A stretch of DNA of 64,000 bases from a beta proteobacterium L13 (GTDB lineage Bacteria; Pseudomonadota; Gammaproteobacteria; Burkholderiales; Chromobacteriaceae). The notes under the pieces were generated by a model. The model saw only the letters and a program-made list of their open reading frames with translations. It ran no database searches and had not been told where the DNA came from. A program made the translations under genes and the position numbers. This document shows positions 42,610 to 51,448 of the stretch, piece after piece; the stretch's first letter is position 1; each line of letters opens with the position of its first letter. Where the stretch lies: NCBI GenBank assembly GCA_000335715.1, contig AMYZ01000007.1:1-64000 (forward strand). Reading direction: 5' to 3'.

Positions 42610-44013
42610 TTAGCTGGCGGCGCGCTGGCTACCCAGCGCACGCAACAGTGCGGCCTGCGCTTGCAGGCGTTGGGCACGGGTTTCGAGTGTGGTGAGGCGG
42701 GCCTGCGTGTAGCGGCGGTTTTCTGCCAGCCACTGGCTGCGCGATGCCAGGCCGCTCTGCAGGCGAGCCTGCAGTACGCGCGCGGCTTCGTGGCGCGCGG
42801 CCTGGGCTGCCTGAACCTGGCTTTCGGCCTGGTTCAGGTTGTGTAGCTGGCTGCTGCGGTCGGCAGTTTCCTGAATGGCGGCGAGCAGCGTCTGGTTGTA
42901 CTGCGCCACGGCTTGCTCGTAGTCGGCGGTGCGGCCGGACAGGCGGGCATTCAGCTCGCCATTGCTGAAAATGGGTAGCGTCAGCGCCGGGGCAAAGCGC
43001 AGCAGGCGGGCGCCGGGGTCCAGCAAATTGGATAGCTCGGCTGACGATAATGCCGCCAGGCTGCCGATACGCAGATCGGGGTAAAAGTCGGCACGTGCGG
43101 CGCGCATCGTGGCGCTGGCGGCTTCTACGCGCTCGCGGGCAGCCTGGATATCAGCGCGCTGCCCCAGCATGGCGGTACTGTACTGGCTGCTGTCCAGCTG
43201 CCATTGCGGCAGCGGGGCGTCGGGCAGCTGGGCCAGGCTGGTTTGAGCTTGTGCCGTGAGGGCGGCCAGTGCGTGGCTGGCCTGCGCTTCGCGTTGGCTG
43301 GCGCGGGCCAGGCGCTCGCGGCTTTCGGCCAGCTGGGCTTGTAGCTGCGCCAGCTCTTCTGGCGCAGCCAGGCCGTGCTTGCTGCGGGTCTGGCTGTTTT
43401 GCAGCAGGGCTTCGGCCTGGGACAGATCCTCGCGCAGCAGCTGCAGGGCGTGCTGGGCGGTGCGCCATTCCAGATACTGGCTGCTTACGGCCCAGGCTAG
43501 CCATTGCCGTGCGTCGTCTGCTTCTAGCTCGGCCGCGCGGGCCTGGCCGCGTGCAGCAGCGAGCTGGGCGCGGGTTTTACCCCAGAAATCGAAGCGGTAG
43601 TTGATGTCCAGGCCGACCGTTTCCAGATTGGTATAAATGCCGCGGTAGGCGGGCGGGTTGTTGCCGTATTCGGAGCTGCGTTCGCGGGTAAAGCTGGCGC
43701 TGCCGTTGACGCGCAGGCCATCGCTGCTGGCGACGCTGTCGCTGCTGGCGCGGGCGGCTCGCAGCTTGGCATCGGCCATGGTCAGGCGCGGGCTGCGCGC
43801 CAGTGCCACCGATACCAGTTTGTCCAGCACCGGGTCGTGCATGGCCGACCACCAGTTGGCCGCAATCTGCTGGCTGGCTGGTTGCACGGCCAGGGCCTCT
43901 GCACTTAGCAGGCTGGCGGAGGGCGGGGCCACATCCGGTGTGGCACAGCTGGCCAGCAGCAGGCTGAGCGGCAGTACGGCCAGGAGGGGCATGCGGGTAT
44001 TTATGTTACGCAT
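42610..44013 (-). CDS. NodT-family outer-membrane efflux lipoprotein
   Basis: TolC-like outer-membrane channel of 467 aa with a lipobox LLLASC, followed by paired repeats of the OEP family: WWSAMHDPVLDKLVSVALARSP and LPQWQLDSSQYSTAMLGQRADIQAARERV, with long Ala/Gln-rich helices. First gene of the efflux operon, 26 bp before emrA. An operator-like repeat overlaps the start codon. If the nearby GATAAT (44017-44022) is the -10, the start at Met8 (43992) becomes likelier than 44013. Confidence 0.9.
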   Translation of the reverse strand: MRNINTRMPLLAVLPLSLLLASCATPDVAPPSASLLSAEALAVQPASQQIAANWWSAMHDPVLDKLVSVALARSPRLTMADAKLRAARASSDSVASSDGLRVNGSASFTRERSSEYGNNPPAYRGIYTNLETVGLDINYRFDFWGKTRAQLAAARGQARAAELEADDARQWLAWAVSSQYLEWRTAQHALQLLREDLSQAEALLQNSQTRSKHGLAAPEELAQLQAQLAESRERLARASQREAQASHALAALTAQAQTSLAQLPDAPLPQWQLDSSQYSTAMLGQRADIQAARERVEAASATMRAARADFYPDLRIGSLAALSSAELSNLLDPGARLLRFAPALTLPIFSNGELNARLSGRTADYEQAVAQYNQTLLAAIQETADRSSQLHNLNQAESQVQAAQAARHEAARVLQARLQSGLASRSQWLAENRRYTQARLTTLETRAQRLQAQAALLRALGSQRAAS

Positions 44014-44033
44014 GTAATTATCACCTGCGTTAC
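44005..44033 (-). promoter_or_regulatory. Candidate MarR operator and promoter of the efflux operon
   Basis: GTTACGCATGTAAT (44005-44018) and a half site GCGTTAC (44027-44033) surround GATAAT (minus strand, 44017-44022), with TTGACG at 44042-44047, 19 bp upstream. The same half-site occurs before marR, which suggests one regulator for both. Confidence 0.55.
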
Positions 44034-44045
44034 TAGTTGGGCGTC

Positions 44046-44078
44046 AAAAAACCGGCCATTTTACACGAGCCGGCTCTA
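44046..44078 (-). terminator. Possible terminator after marR
   Basis: On the minus strand CCGGC and GCCGG with a 12-nt loop are followed by TTTTTT. The stem is short. It would separate marR from the efflux operon. Confidence 0.45.
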
Positions 44079-44134
44079 TCTTAATCAAGGCAATACTATT
44101 GCAAATGCTTCCAGTCTGTAAGAAACAGATTGTA

Positions 44135-44647
44135 TCAGCCGCCTACCTTGCGTAAGAGCTTGCGCAGCATGCCATCCAGCAGGGCGCGCTCTTCGGGGCT
44201 GAAGTCCTGCCATAGCTCGCGCATGCGCTGGCGCTGTTCCGGCATGACCATGGCGATAAAGGCCAGGCCTTTTTCGGTGAGGATAAGCTCGGTCTTGCGG
44301 CGGTCTTCTTGCGAAGGCAGCCGCTGCATCATGCCGCGCTGGCACAGGTCGTCCACCACGCGGGTGGCGTTGGTGCGTGAAAACGCCAGCGCATCCGATA
44401 GCTCGGACGGGCTGATGCGCTGCTCTGGCCGCGAGTACAGCACCATCAGTGCCATCCACGTGGTTTCGTTCATATCGTGGCACTTCAGCGTTTCGTTGAA
44501 GTAGCCGGTAAGGTAGGGCTGGATATGAAAGAACAGCCGGGTGAGCAGCACTTCTTCGCGCGGGGCGCCGGGCATCTTGCGCGAGATGGTGTCGACGGCT
44601 TGTTCGCACGGGATGAAGCTGTTGCAGCAGGTAGGGTATTCGGACAT
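44135..44647 (-). CDS. MarR-family transcriptional regulator of the efflux operon
   Basis: 170-aa winged-helix repressor. The DNA-binding part reads ISPSELSDALAFSRTNATRVVDDLCQRGMMQRL, followed by the wing with DRRKTELILTEKGLAF. Close in style to EmrR/MprA, the repressor of emrAB in E. coli. Three Cys near the N-terminus (PTCCNSFIPC) are unusual and could make it redox-sensitive; that is inference. It lies just upstream of the efflux operon with its own promoter and a palindromic operator. Confidence 0.9.
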   Translation of the reverse strand: MSEYPTCCNSFIPCEQAVDTISRKMPGAPREEVLLTRLFFHIQPYLTGYFNETLKCHDMNETTWMALMVLYSRPEQRISPSELSDALAFSRTNATRVVDDLCQRGMMQRLPSQEDRRKTELILTEKGLAFIAMVMPEQRQRMRELWQDFSPEERALLDGMLRKLLRKVGG

Positions 44648-44653
44648 GGCAAT

Positions 44654-44682
44654 ATGGTAACGTGCGTTACTAATTTTAACAA
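44654..44682 (-). promoter_or_regulatory. marR promoter with palindromic operator
   Basis: TTGTTA (44677-44682) and TACCAT (44654-44659) are 17 bp apart. Between and over them lies the perfect inverted repeat GTAACG-TG-CGTTAC (44657-44670), suited to autorepression. Confidence 0.62.
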
Positions 44683-45620
44683 GCAGTCAGCCAGGTTTCC
44701 ACCTGCTGTGCCACCGGGGTGAGCAAGTCGGCAGACTGGCAGTCTAGCGGGGTATTCTGCGGCATGCTGCGCAGCCAGGTAAGCTGGCGTTTGGCTAGCT
44801 GGCGAGTGGCGGCAATGCCGCGATAGCGCAGCTCTGCCATATCGTACAGCCCGTCCTGGTATTCCCAGGCCTGGCGGTAGCCTACGCAGCGCATGGACGG
44901 CAGATCCAGCGATAGCGCGGGGTACTGCTGGCGCAGCTGCGTTACCTCATCCAGAAAACCTTGCGCCAGCATTTGTTCGAAGCGCAGGGCAATGCGCTCG
45001 TGCAGCCATGCGCGGTCGGCGGGCTGCAGCGCCAGGCGCAGCGTGGCAAAGCTGGCCGCGTCGTCGCGCCCCTGGCGCATCAGCTGTGACATGGGTTGGC
45101 CGCTAAGCAGGTAGACCTCCAGCGCGCGCTGTATGCGCTGCGCATCATTGGGGGCCAGCCGTGCTGCGGTTTCTGCGTCGACTGCGGCCAACCTTTGGTG
45201 CATGGCCGGCCAGCCCAGGCGGGCAGCGTCTTCTTCCAGCTGCGCGCGCGTGGCGGCGTTAGCTTGCGGCAGGTCGGACAGGCCTTCCATCAGCGCCTTG
45301 AAGTACAGCATGGTGCCGCCCACCAGCAGCGGGATGCGGCCACGGCTGCAGATGTCGGCTATCAGGCGATTGGCGTCAGCGTGGAACTGCGCCGCCGAGT
45401 ACGACACGGTCGGGTCGATGATGTCGATCAGGTGGTGCGGGCAGCTGGCCATTTCGGCGGCGGTGGGCTTGGCGGTGCCAATGTCCATGCCGTGGTAAAC
45501 CAGTGCAGAATCCACGCTGATGATTTCTACCGGAAAGCGCTGCGCCAGCGCCAGCGCCAGGCCGGTTTTGCCGGAAGCGGTGGGGCCCATCAGCAGGATG
45601 GCGCGGTGGGGAGAAGTCAT
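44676..45620 (-). CDS. miaA: tRNA dimethylallyltransferase
   Basis: Transfers a dimethylallyl group to A37 of tRNAs that read UNN codons. The 314-aa protein has the P-loop [16 protein letters not shown], the catalytic [37 protein letters not shown] and the tRNA-gripping [13 protein letters not shown]. The ATG at 45620 fits the family N-terminus; a longer in-frame reading adds unrelated residues. Hfq is not downstream; marR follows. Confidence 0.96.
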   Translation of the reverse strand: MTSPHRAILLMGPTASGKTGLALALAQRFPVEIISVDSALVYHGMDIGTAKPTAAEMASCPHHLIDIIDPTVSYSAAQFHADANRLIADICSRGRIPLLVGGTMLYFKALMEGLSDLPQANAATRAQLEEDAARLGWPAMHQRLAAVDAETAARLAPNDAQRIQRALEVYLLSGQPMSQLMRQGRDDAASFATLRLALQPADRAWLHERIALRFEQMLAQGFLDEVTQLRQQYPALSLDLPSMRCVGYRQAWEYQDGLYDMAELRYRGIAATRQLAKRQLTWLRSMPQNTPLDCQSADLLTPVAQQVETWLTAC

Positions 45621-45673
45621 CGGGTAGCCAGGAGCAAAATGGAAGGCCGCTATTGTCGCACAAGGCGCCAAAA

Positions 45674-45699
45674 GAAAAAGCCGCCCGGGGCGGCTTTTT
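45674..45699. terminator. Bidirectional-looking terminator
   Basis: AAAAAGCCGCC / GGCGGCTTTTT-type stem between the TauE-like gene and miaA. On the minus strand it ends the permease gene. Confidence 0.85.
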
Positions 45700-45716
45700 G
45701 CTGCCTGTTTCTGGCA

Positions 45717-46487
45717 TTACATTACCAGTTTGGCGCCGATCAATACCATCATGATGGCCAGCGCGGGGCGTAGCCATTGTTCGGCCACGCGGCGGGTCAT
45801 GTGGCTGCCCAGCCAGATGCCCGGCAGCGAGCCCACCAGCAGCTGGCCCAGCAAGCCGTAATCCATATTGCCCATGCTGGCGTGGCCCAGGCCGGCCACC
45901 AGGGTAAGCGGCACGGCGTGAGCGATTTCGGTACCCACCAGGCGGGCGGTAGGCAGCAGCGGGTACAAGGCAAAAATCGCCAGCGTGCCCAGCGCACCGG
46001 CACCGATGGAGCTGAGTGTGACGATAACCCCCAGTACCACGCCGGTAGCGATGGTGGCCTTGACCGGTACATAGCCTTCCGGGCGCGGTGGGCTGATGCG
46101 CGCCAGCTGTTTCAGGATGAACGGTTTGAACAGGATGGCCAGCGCCGTCAGCATCAGGGCAAAGCCCAGCGTCACCTTGATGACCTTGTTGATGTGCGCG
46201 GTTTCCAGCTGCAGGAAATGCAGCACGGCCACGGTCAGCAGTGCTGCGGGCACGCTGCCCAGTGCCAGCAGGCGGGTGATATGCCAGTCAATGTGCTTTT
46301 GCTTATGGTGTACCCACACGCCACCCATCTTGGTAATGCAGGCGTACAGCAAGTCTGTGCCCACGGCCGTGGCCGGATTGATGCCAAACCATAGCAGGAT
46401 GGGCGTCATCAGCGAGCCGCCACCTACGCCGGTGAGGCCAACGATAAAACCGACAACCAGACCGGCAACGACGTAGCCCAGATCCAT
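45717..46487 (-). CDS. TauE/SafE-family sulfite/organosulfonate-type permease
   Basis: Inner-membrane protein of 256 aa with seven or eight predicted helices. The family repeats are seen in VGFIVGLTGVGGGSLMTPIL with ATAVGTDLLYA, and in GVIVTLSSIGAGALGTLAIF with ARLVGTEIAHAVP. Members move sulfite, sulfoacetate, taurine or similar anions; the substrate is not indicated by neighbours. A small hairpin (46543-46560) lies in the leader region. Confidence 0.85.
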   Translation of the reverse strand: MDLGYVVAGLVVGFIVGLTGVGGGSLMTPILLWFGINPATAVGTDLLYACITKMGGVWVHHKQKHIDWHITRLLALGSVPAALLTVAVLHFLQLETAHINKVIKVTLGFALMLTALAILFKPFILKQLARISPPRPEGYVPVKATIATGVVLGVIVTLSSIGAGALGTLAIFALYPLLPTARLVGTEIAHAVPLTLVAGLGHASMGNMDYGLLGQLLVGSLPGIWLGSHMTRRVAEQWLRPALAIMMVLIGAKLVM

Positions 46488-46542
46488 GGGGCGCACCCTT
46501 CACATTAAGCAAGACAGGCAGCCATGCTAACCGAAGGGCTTA

Positions 46543-46560
46543 TGCGTCTTTAGACGTATT
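46543..46560. repeat. Small inverted repeat upstream of the permease
   Basis: ATGCGTC and GACGTAT (one mismatch) around TTTA, within the region between the permease and sbcB. Role unknown. Confidence 0.35.
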
Positions 46561-46596
46561 TCATGGTTAGTTATTCAGAAAATGAATAAAGAAAGC

Positions 46597-46633
46597 CGCC
46601 GCCAGCCGCCTTGCAGCAGCCCGGCGGCGGGGG
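46597..46633 (-). terminator. GC-rich hairpin after sbcB
   Basis: GCCGCC and GGCGGC blocks form a long GC stem, followed on the minus strand by CTTTCTTT. It directly follows the sbcB stop. Confidence 0.55.
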
Positions 46634-46634
46634 G

Positions 46635-48059
46635 CTACTGTGGTAGCTGGCCAGCCCAGTCTTGCAGGGCTTGCAGGATGGCTTGCTGCGCCGGCGTGGC
46701 GGTGGCCTCCAGGGCGGCCAGCTCTTGCTGGAAGCTGGCGTGGCTGCGCCCGCCAGGTTGGCCGCTGTGCAGCTTTTGCCGGCACCATTGCTGCCAGTGC
46801 TGCGCTTCTTCCGGGCTAAGGCTGTGCGGGAAGTTGCGTGCACGGTAGCGCCATAGCAGGCGCGTCAACTGGCTGTCTTCGAACGCGGGCCGCTCTGCGG
46901 CCAACTCGGGTGCCGACAATTGTTGCAGACGGTTCAGGATACGGCGGTCGTTGTAGCTGACAAAGCCGCCGTACAGGTTTTCGTCGACATCGGGCGCCTC
47001 GCCGGCTTCGCGGCGGAATACGGCTTTCCATACCGGCGTCAGGTCGGGCAGGGTGGCGGCGTGGGCGGCGTTTTGCAGCGCCAGTGCCTTGTCTATGCCC
47101 AGCTCGGCAGCGCGTGCGTCGCTCAGTACTGCCAGCTTGTTGCAGACAAAAGGCGATTTATTGATGTGGATGCTTTTCAACGGCAGGCGGCTGACGCCGT
47201 CCGGCAAATCGGCACTGCGGGTAAACAGGCGCAGGCGGATGTCTTCTGCCGATAGCCCGGCCAGCTGGCGCGGGTCGTGCGCCAGGTCCCAGACCAGCAC
47301 TTCGTTCTTGTTGCCCGGGTGGTCGGCAATCGGCCACACAATAGCCACATTGCCGCGCTCGCTGCCAAACATGCCGGACACGTGTACAAGCGGCTGCGGG
47401 GCGTGCTGGCTGAGCTGGTGGCGCACCGCGTCTTTCTTGCGCAGGTCCAAGCAAAAGTCGAACAGCTTGGGCTGGTGCTGGCGAATCAGCCGCGCCAGCG
47501 CGATGGTGGCGCGCACGTCGGACAGCGCGTCGTGTGCTGCCTCGTGCGCCAGGCCGTTGGCCGCAGTGAGGTGTTCCAGCTTGAAGCTGGGCAGGCCGTT
47601 GTCGTGGCGCGGCCAGTGGATGCCTTCCGGCCGTAGCGCGTAAGTCGTGCGCACCACGTCCAGCAGGTCCCAGCGGCTGCAGCCATGTTGCCATTCGCGC
47701 GCGTACGGGTCTTTCAGGTTGCGCCACAGCAGGTAGCGCGTCACTTCGTCATCGAAACGGATGGAGTTATAGCCGACGCCGATCGTACCCGGCTGGCCCA
47801 GCTCGCGCTCGATGGCGGTGGCGAACTGGTGTTCGGGTACGCCCAGTTCGGCGCAGCGTTGGGGTGTGATGCCGGTAATCAGGCAGGCCTCCGGCGAGGG
47901 CAGAAAGTCCGGTGTCGGTTTGCAGTACAGCATGACCGGTTCGCCGATTTCATTCAGCTCGCCATCGGTGCGAATGCCGGCAAACTGGGCCGGGCGGTCG
48001 CTGCGTGGCACGGCGCCGAAGGTTTCGTAATCGTGCCAGAAAAAGGTGGTTGGAGTCAT
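46635..48059 (-). CDS. sbcB: Exodeoxyribonuclease I
   Basis: 3'-5' single-strand DNA exonuclease used in recombination and mismatch repair; 474 aa. Exonuclease motifs are clear: I in FFWHDYETFGAVPRSDR (Asp and Glu), II in GYNSIRFDDEVTRYLLWRN, III in EAAHDALSDVRATIALA (His and Asp). The SH3-like and C-terminal domains follow. The ATG at 48059 gives the conserved start MTPTTFFWHDYE; a longer reading adds unrelated residues. Single gene, divergent from the intergenic RNA region. Confidence 0.95.
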   Translation of the reverse strand: MTPTTFFWHDYETFGAVPRSDRPAQFAGIRTDGELNEIGEPVMLYCKPTPDFLPSPEACLITGITPQRCAELGVPEHQFATAIERELGQPGTIGVGYNSIRFDDEVTRYLLWRNLKDPYAREWQHGCSRWDLLDVVRTTYALRPEGIHWPRHDNGLPSFKLEHLTAANGLAHEAAHDALSDVRATIALARLIRQHQPKLFDFCLDLRKKDAVRHQLSQHAPQPLVHVSGMFGSERGNVAIVWPIADHPGNKNEVLVWDLAHDPRQLAGLSAEDIRLRLFTRSADLPDGVSRLPLKSIHINKSPFVCNKLAVLSDARAAELGIDKALALQNAAHAATLPDLTPVWKAVFRREAGEAPDVDENLYGGFVSYNDRRILNRLQQLSAPELAAERPAFEDSQLTRLLWRYRARNFPHSLSPEEAQHWQQWCRQKLHSGQPGGRSHASFQQELAALEATATPAQQAILQALQDWAGQLPQ

Positions 48060-48085
48060 GGCAGGCGGGGTGGCATAAAAGGAGA

Positions 48086-48229
48086 TTGTCCCATCGTGCG
48101 TTGCGGCGGCCAAGTGCTGTGGAACTTGGGCGCGCGACACGCTTCAAAGCCTCAGTGGCACCGCGGTGTTCACGTCCCCTGATGTTGTATTCCTTTGGCC
48201 GGGTTTGCGTTTGCAAGTCCGGCTTTTTT
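48086..48229 (+). ncRNA. Possible structured transcript downstream of the sbcB start
   Basis: About 140 nt with no convincing protein gene. It holds CCAAGT / ACTTGG and CACCGCGGTG hairpins and ends in a good terminator (48199-48229: GCCGG, TTGC / GCAA and CCGGC arms, then TTTTTT). A weak promoter TTGGAG-18-CATAAA precedes it. A terminator on this strand needs a transcript to stop, and no plus-strand gene lies upstream. The family is not recognised. Confidence 0.35.
48199..48229 (+). terminator. Terminator in the sbcB-48822 intergenic region
   Basis: Stem GCCGG...TTGC GTTT GCAA...CCGGC with six Ts. The stretch 48230-48440 that follows contains nothing I can support. Confidence 0.75.
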
Positions 48230-48442
48230 CGTATTGCAACAAAATCGAATCAAGTTGCTGGTCGATGCGAACATGCTATTGGCGTGGTGTGAAAAAGCGG
48301 TGTTCAGTTTTATCGAGGTTGCCTAAAGCGGATGGCAGCAGGTGGCTGGCAAGGCGCAGGTGTGCAGTGATGGTGATGGCACAGGGGGTGTTGGTGAGGG
48401 ATTGCGCTAAGTGGCTGATTTGCCAGTGCACGAACGGCAGAC

Positions 48443-48533
48443 AAAAAAATGCGCGGGGTTTGATGCCCGCGCCAAGTCTACAAAGGAGAAATAGAGGAGA
48501 AACTATCAAGAAGCAATTGCTGCATCTCAACGA
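48443..48533 (-). ncRNA. Candidate trans-acting small RNA with two anti-Shine-Dalgarno motifs
   Basis: A transcript of about 90 nt is predicted on the minus strand. The promoter is TTGACA-17-GATAAT; the end is a terminator with a GCGCGGG / CCCGCGC stem and seven Ts (48443-48473). Between lies an unpaired pyrimidine stretch with TTTCTCCT twice, 11 nt apart (complements at 48484-48491 and 48495-48502). This layout resembles anti-SD sRNAs such as the Neisseria sibling sRNAs. No protein gene exists upstream on this strand. Alternative: on the plus strand the same motifs read AGGAGAAA and could be ribosome sites, but no ATG follows. Confidence 0.65.
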
Positions 48534-48539
48534 GGACGG

Positions 48540-48568
48540 ATTATCCAGATCGCACTGAGGGGTGTCAA
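48540..48568 (-). promoter_or_regulatory. Strong sigma-70 promoter of the small RNA
   Basis: TTGACA (48563-48568) and GATAAT (48540-48545) are exactly 17 bp apart on the minus strand. A perfect palindrome TGTATACA (48569-48576) abuts the -35 and could bind a regulator. Confidence 0.75.
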
Positions 48569-48821
48569 TGTATACAATTTACAAAAGCGCAAAAAATATA
48601 ACATTTCGTCGCGCATTGGATACATTGAATGTTCGAAGGTGAAAATCGAGCGCTTGCTTGTTATTGCCGTGTAACCGTACGCAGCAGCAGCAGGGCTTGC
48701 TGCGCACAGGCGCACTCGCCATGCCCCTGCGCTAATCTGCATCGACGGCGGGTAACAGGCTCGCCCTCGCTGCCCGGCTGTGCGAAAATACCGTCTTTGC
48801 CCATCCCACCGGTTGTCAGCA

Positions 48822-49928
48822 ATGAGCGATTTAAGCCCTGTTTTGCCCGATCCGCGCCAGTACCCCGAATCTTCTCCTTCTAATATGTTGATCCATTACG
48901 CGCAGTCCATAGCCAATGCGCGTACTGAAGACGATCGTGCCATGTGGCAGGACTCGCTGCGTGCCGCGCTGCTGGAAATGCTGGAGCGTGAAGAGCTGCT
49001 GTCTTTGTCGGTAGCGCTGGCGATGGTGACCTCGCAGCAAACCTACCAGATCCTGTGGGATGCCCTGCGCGATGCCGCCGAGCGCCCGGATGGCGGCCGC
49101 CACGCGGTGGTATTCGCCGTGCCGGTAGTGCTGGTGGTGGGTAGCAAGAACAAGGTGACGCTGCCAGAGCGCATTGCCGATGTGGACGGCCTGAATGGCT
49201 TGTTCCGCCAGCACGGCCTGTTTGCGCCTGGTGCCGAGGTGTTCCTGTCCGGCAAGCTGTTGCACCCGGATTCGATTGTCGATATTTCATCGGCACAGAT
49301 TTACCGCTATACCCGCCAGCTGGCCGACGCGGCCCGCGGCCTGCCGCTGGACCTGCCGGCAGCGGCAATCACCGCCAAGGACGAGGGCGTGTTCCTGCGC
49401 TATCTGCTGGGCGTGGCCATTCAGGAAGAGGGCGCGCCTGCGCCGGTGAAACTGGGTGGCAGTGTGGGCGCCTGGGGCGTGCCGCTGATGAAGTTCCTGG
49501 GCGATCAGCTCAAGACCGACGGCGTGACGCTGTTCCCGATTCCGCGCCCGCCCATGCCGCTGATGCAGGCTATTGCTGCGGCCAACCATGCCCGGCTGGA
49601 GGTGGCGCTGCAGGTATTTGCCAGCAGCCAGATCCGCCTGTTGCGCGACCAGGGTCAGGAGCCGGTGGCGGTGGTGTCCGCCCACGATAATGGCGAGCTG
49701 CACTTTACCGTGTCGGCCGCGGGTAACGAAAAAGACTGGGGTGGCTTTGTATGGCCGCTGGCAGCGCAGGATGTGGTCGGCCAGATCGAAACCAGTTTCC
49801 GCATCTTGATGGCCGAGTGCCAGGTAAGCGATGTGCGGCTGGTACCGGATGTGCAGCCGGAAAGCCGCGATGGCATCCCGCTGTTTTTCACCGCAGACGA
49901 CTGGCCGGTAAGCCAGACCCTGCAGTAA
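48822..49928 (+). CDS. Conserved protein of unknown function
   Basis: Soluble protein of 368 aa with no signal peptide, no membrane helix and no motif I recognise. N-terminal third is helical (TEDDRAMWQDSLRAALLEMLEREELL), then mixed alpha/beta with HAVVFAVPVVLVVGS and a C-terminal SAAGNEKDWGGFVWPLAAQDVVGQIE. Codon use is like the neighbours, so it is a real native gene. It stands alone, with a hairpin terminator after it and glyA next. The start at 48822 is chosen because longer readings run into the promoter region. Confidence 0.75.
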   Translation: MSDLSPVLPDPRQYPESSPSNMLIHYAQSIANARTEDDRAMWQDSLRAALLEMLEREELLSLSVALAMVTSQQTYQILWDALRDAAERPDGGRHAVVFAVPVVLVVGSKNKVTLPERIADVDGLNGLFRQHGLFAPGAEVFLSGKLLHPDSIVDISSAQIYRYTRQLADAARGLPLDLPAAAITAKDEGVFLRYLLGVAIQEEGAPAPVKLGGSVGAWGVPLMKFLGDQLKTDGVTLFPIPRPPMPLMQAIAAANHARLEVALQVFASSQIRLLRDQGQEPVAVVSAHDNGELHFTVSAAGNEKDWGGFVWPLAAQDVVGQIETSFRILMAECQVSDVRLVPDVQPESRDGIPLFFTADDWPVSQTLQ

Positions 49929-49936
49929 GACAACAG

Positions 49937-49985
49937 AATGGCGAAGGAACATGAATGCAATTCATTGTTTCTTCGCCATTTGTTC
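49937..49985 (+). terminator. Long hairpin before glyA
   Basis: AATGGCGAAG / CTTCGCCATT outer arms with an inner ATGAAT / ATTCAT stem, then TTTGTTCATTT. Most simply the terminator of the preceding gene. Confidence 0.75.
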
Positions 49986-50052
49986 ATTTCGGCCTGTTGC
50001 CGTAATGCGCTAGAATTTTTTCATCCATAACCCTTTGATGGAATTGTCGACG

Positions 50053-51297
50053 ATGTTTGCAGATATCAAGATTGCCCAGTACGACCCGGAACTTGCCGCC
50101 GCCATGAGCGAAGAAGTTGTCCGCCAGGAAGATCACATCGAGCTGATCGCCTCGGAAAACTACACTAGCCCGGCCGTCATGGAAGCCCAGGGTTCCCAGC
50201 TGACCAACAAGTACGCCGAAGGTTACCCGGGCAAGCGCTTCTACGGTGGTTGCGAGCACGTTGACGTGGTAGAGCAACTGGCCATCGACCGCGTGAAGCA
50301 GCTGTTCGGCGCCGAGTACGCCAACGTGCAGCCGCACTCCGGTTCGCAAGCCAACCAGGCGGTGTACTTCTCCATCCTGAAGCCGGGCGACACCATCATG
50401 GGGATGAACCTGGGCCACGGTGGTCACCTGACCCACGGCTCCCCGGCCAACCTGTCCGGCAAGATGTTCAACATCGTGGCCTACGGTCTGAACGAAAACG
50501 AAGAGATCGACTACGACGACATGGAGCGCGTGGCGCTGGAAACCAAGCCGAAGCTGATCATCGGTGGTGCTTCCGCTTACGCCCTGCGTTTTGACTGGGC
50601 CCGCATGCGCGAGATCGCCGACAAGGTAGGCGCTTACTTCATGGTCGACATGGCTCACTACGCTGGCCTGGTAGCTGCCGGTGTGTACCCGAACCCGGTG
50701 CCGCACGCCCACTTCGTGACTTCCACCACCCACAAAACCCTGCGCGGCCCGCGTGGTGGCATCATCCTGGCCAAGGCAGAGTTCGAGAAGTCGCTGAACA
50801 GCAACGTATTCCCGACCCTGCAAGGCGGCCCGCTGATGCACGTTATCGCCGGTAAAGCCGTGGCTTTCAAAGAGGCACTGCAACCGGAATTCAAGACCTA
50901 CCAGGAGCAGGTCCTGAAAAACGCTGCCGCCATGGCTGAAACCCTGGCTGCCCGTGGCGTGCGCATCATCTCCGGCCGCACCGAGAGCCACGTGTTCCTG
51001 GTAGACCTGCGTCCGAAAGGCCTGACCGGCAAGGCTGCCGATGCGGCGCTGAGCAAAGCGCACATCACCGTGAACAAGAACGCCATCCCGAATGACCCGG
51101 AAAGCCCGTTCGTGACCTCCGGCATCCGTATCGGCTCCCCGGCCATCACCACCCGCGGCTTCAAGGAAGAAGAAGCCCGCATCGTGGCCAACCTGGTAGC
51201 CGACGTGCTGGACAACCCGAACGACGACGCCGTACTGGCCCGCGTAGCCGAGCAGGCTACCGCGCTGGCACGCCGCTTCCCGGTGTACGCCAAGTAA
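50053..51297 (+). CDS. glyA: Serine hydroxymethyltransferase
   Basis: PLP enzyme (414 aa) that converts serine and tetrahydrofolate to glycine and methylene-tetrahydrofolate. The PLP lysine is Lys228 in [14 protein letters not shown]; other signatures are [35 protein letters not shown] and [18 protein letters not shown]. The start at ATG 50053 gives the family N-terminus [14 protein letters not shown]. Codon choice is more biased (CTG, AAC, GGT, ATC) than in flanking genes, as expected for high expression. Confidence 0.98.
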   Translation: MFADIKIAQYDPELAAAMSEEVVRQEDHIELIASENYTSPAVMEAQGSQLTNKYAEGYPGKRFYGGCEHVDVVEQLAIDRVKQLFGAEYANVQPHSGSQANQAVYFSILKPGDTIMGMNLGHGGHLTHGSPANLSGKMFNIVAYGLNENEEIDYDDMERVALETKPKLIIGGASAYALRFDWARMREIADKVGAYFMVDMAHYAGLVAAGVYPNPVPHAHFVTSTTHKTLRGPRGGIILAKAEFEKSLNSNVFPTLQGGPLMHVIAGKAVAFKEALQPEFKTYQEQVLKNAAAMAETLAARGVRIISGRTESHVFLVDLRPKGLTGKAADAALSKAHITVNKNAIPNDPESPFVTSGIRIGSPAITTRGFKEEEARIVANLVADVLDNPNDDAVLARVAEQATALARRFPVYAK

Positions 51298-51332
51298 TCA
51301 TCGCGGCCGCCTGCGGGTGGCTGTTGCATGTA

Positions 51333-51369
51333 AAACACCGCGCCTTCGCAAGAGGCGCGGTGTTTTTTT
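51333..51369 (+). terminator. Terminator after glyA
   Basis: AAACACCGCGCCT / AGGCGCGGTGTTT stem with seven or more Ts. Confidence 0.95.
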
Positions 51370-51381
51370 GCGCTGTTGTTG

Positions 51382-51412
51382 TGTCACGGTTTTGTCACCT
51401 GTTTGTTATAAG
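51382..51412 (+). promoter_or_regulatory. Pho-box-like operator before the phytase-like gene
   Basis: TGTCAC at 51382 and at 51393 are 11 bp apart, and TATAAG (51407-51412) follows 8 bp later as a -10. E. coli Pho boxes have the same TGTCA repeats and spacing, with about 10 bp to the -10. Nearly the same 24 bp are found at 10585. Confidence 0.58.
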
Positions 51413-51448
51413 TTGGCCGCATCACTCTCACGCCTGATGGAATGCACC

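Noticed and set aside
48166-48558. Open frame of 130 codons in the intergenic RNA region
   Set aside because: No ribosome site, Arg/Cys-rich translation, and it runs across two terminators and the small RNA in the opposite sense.
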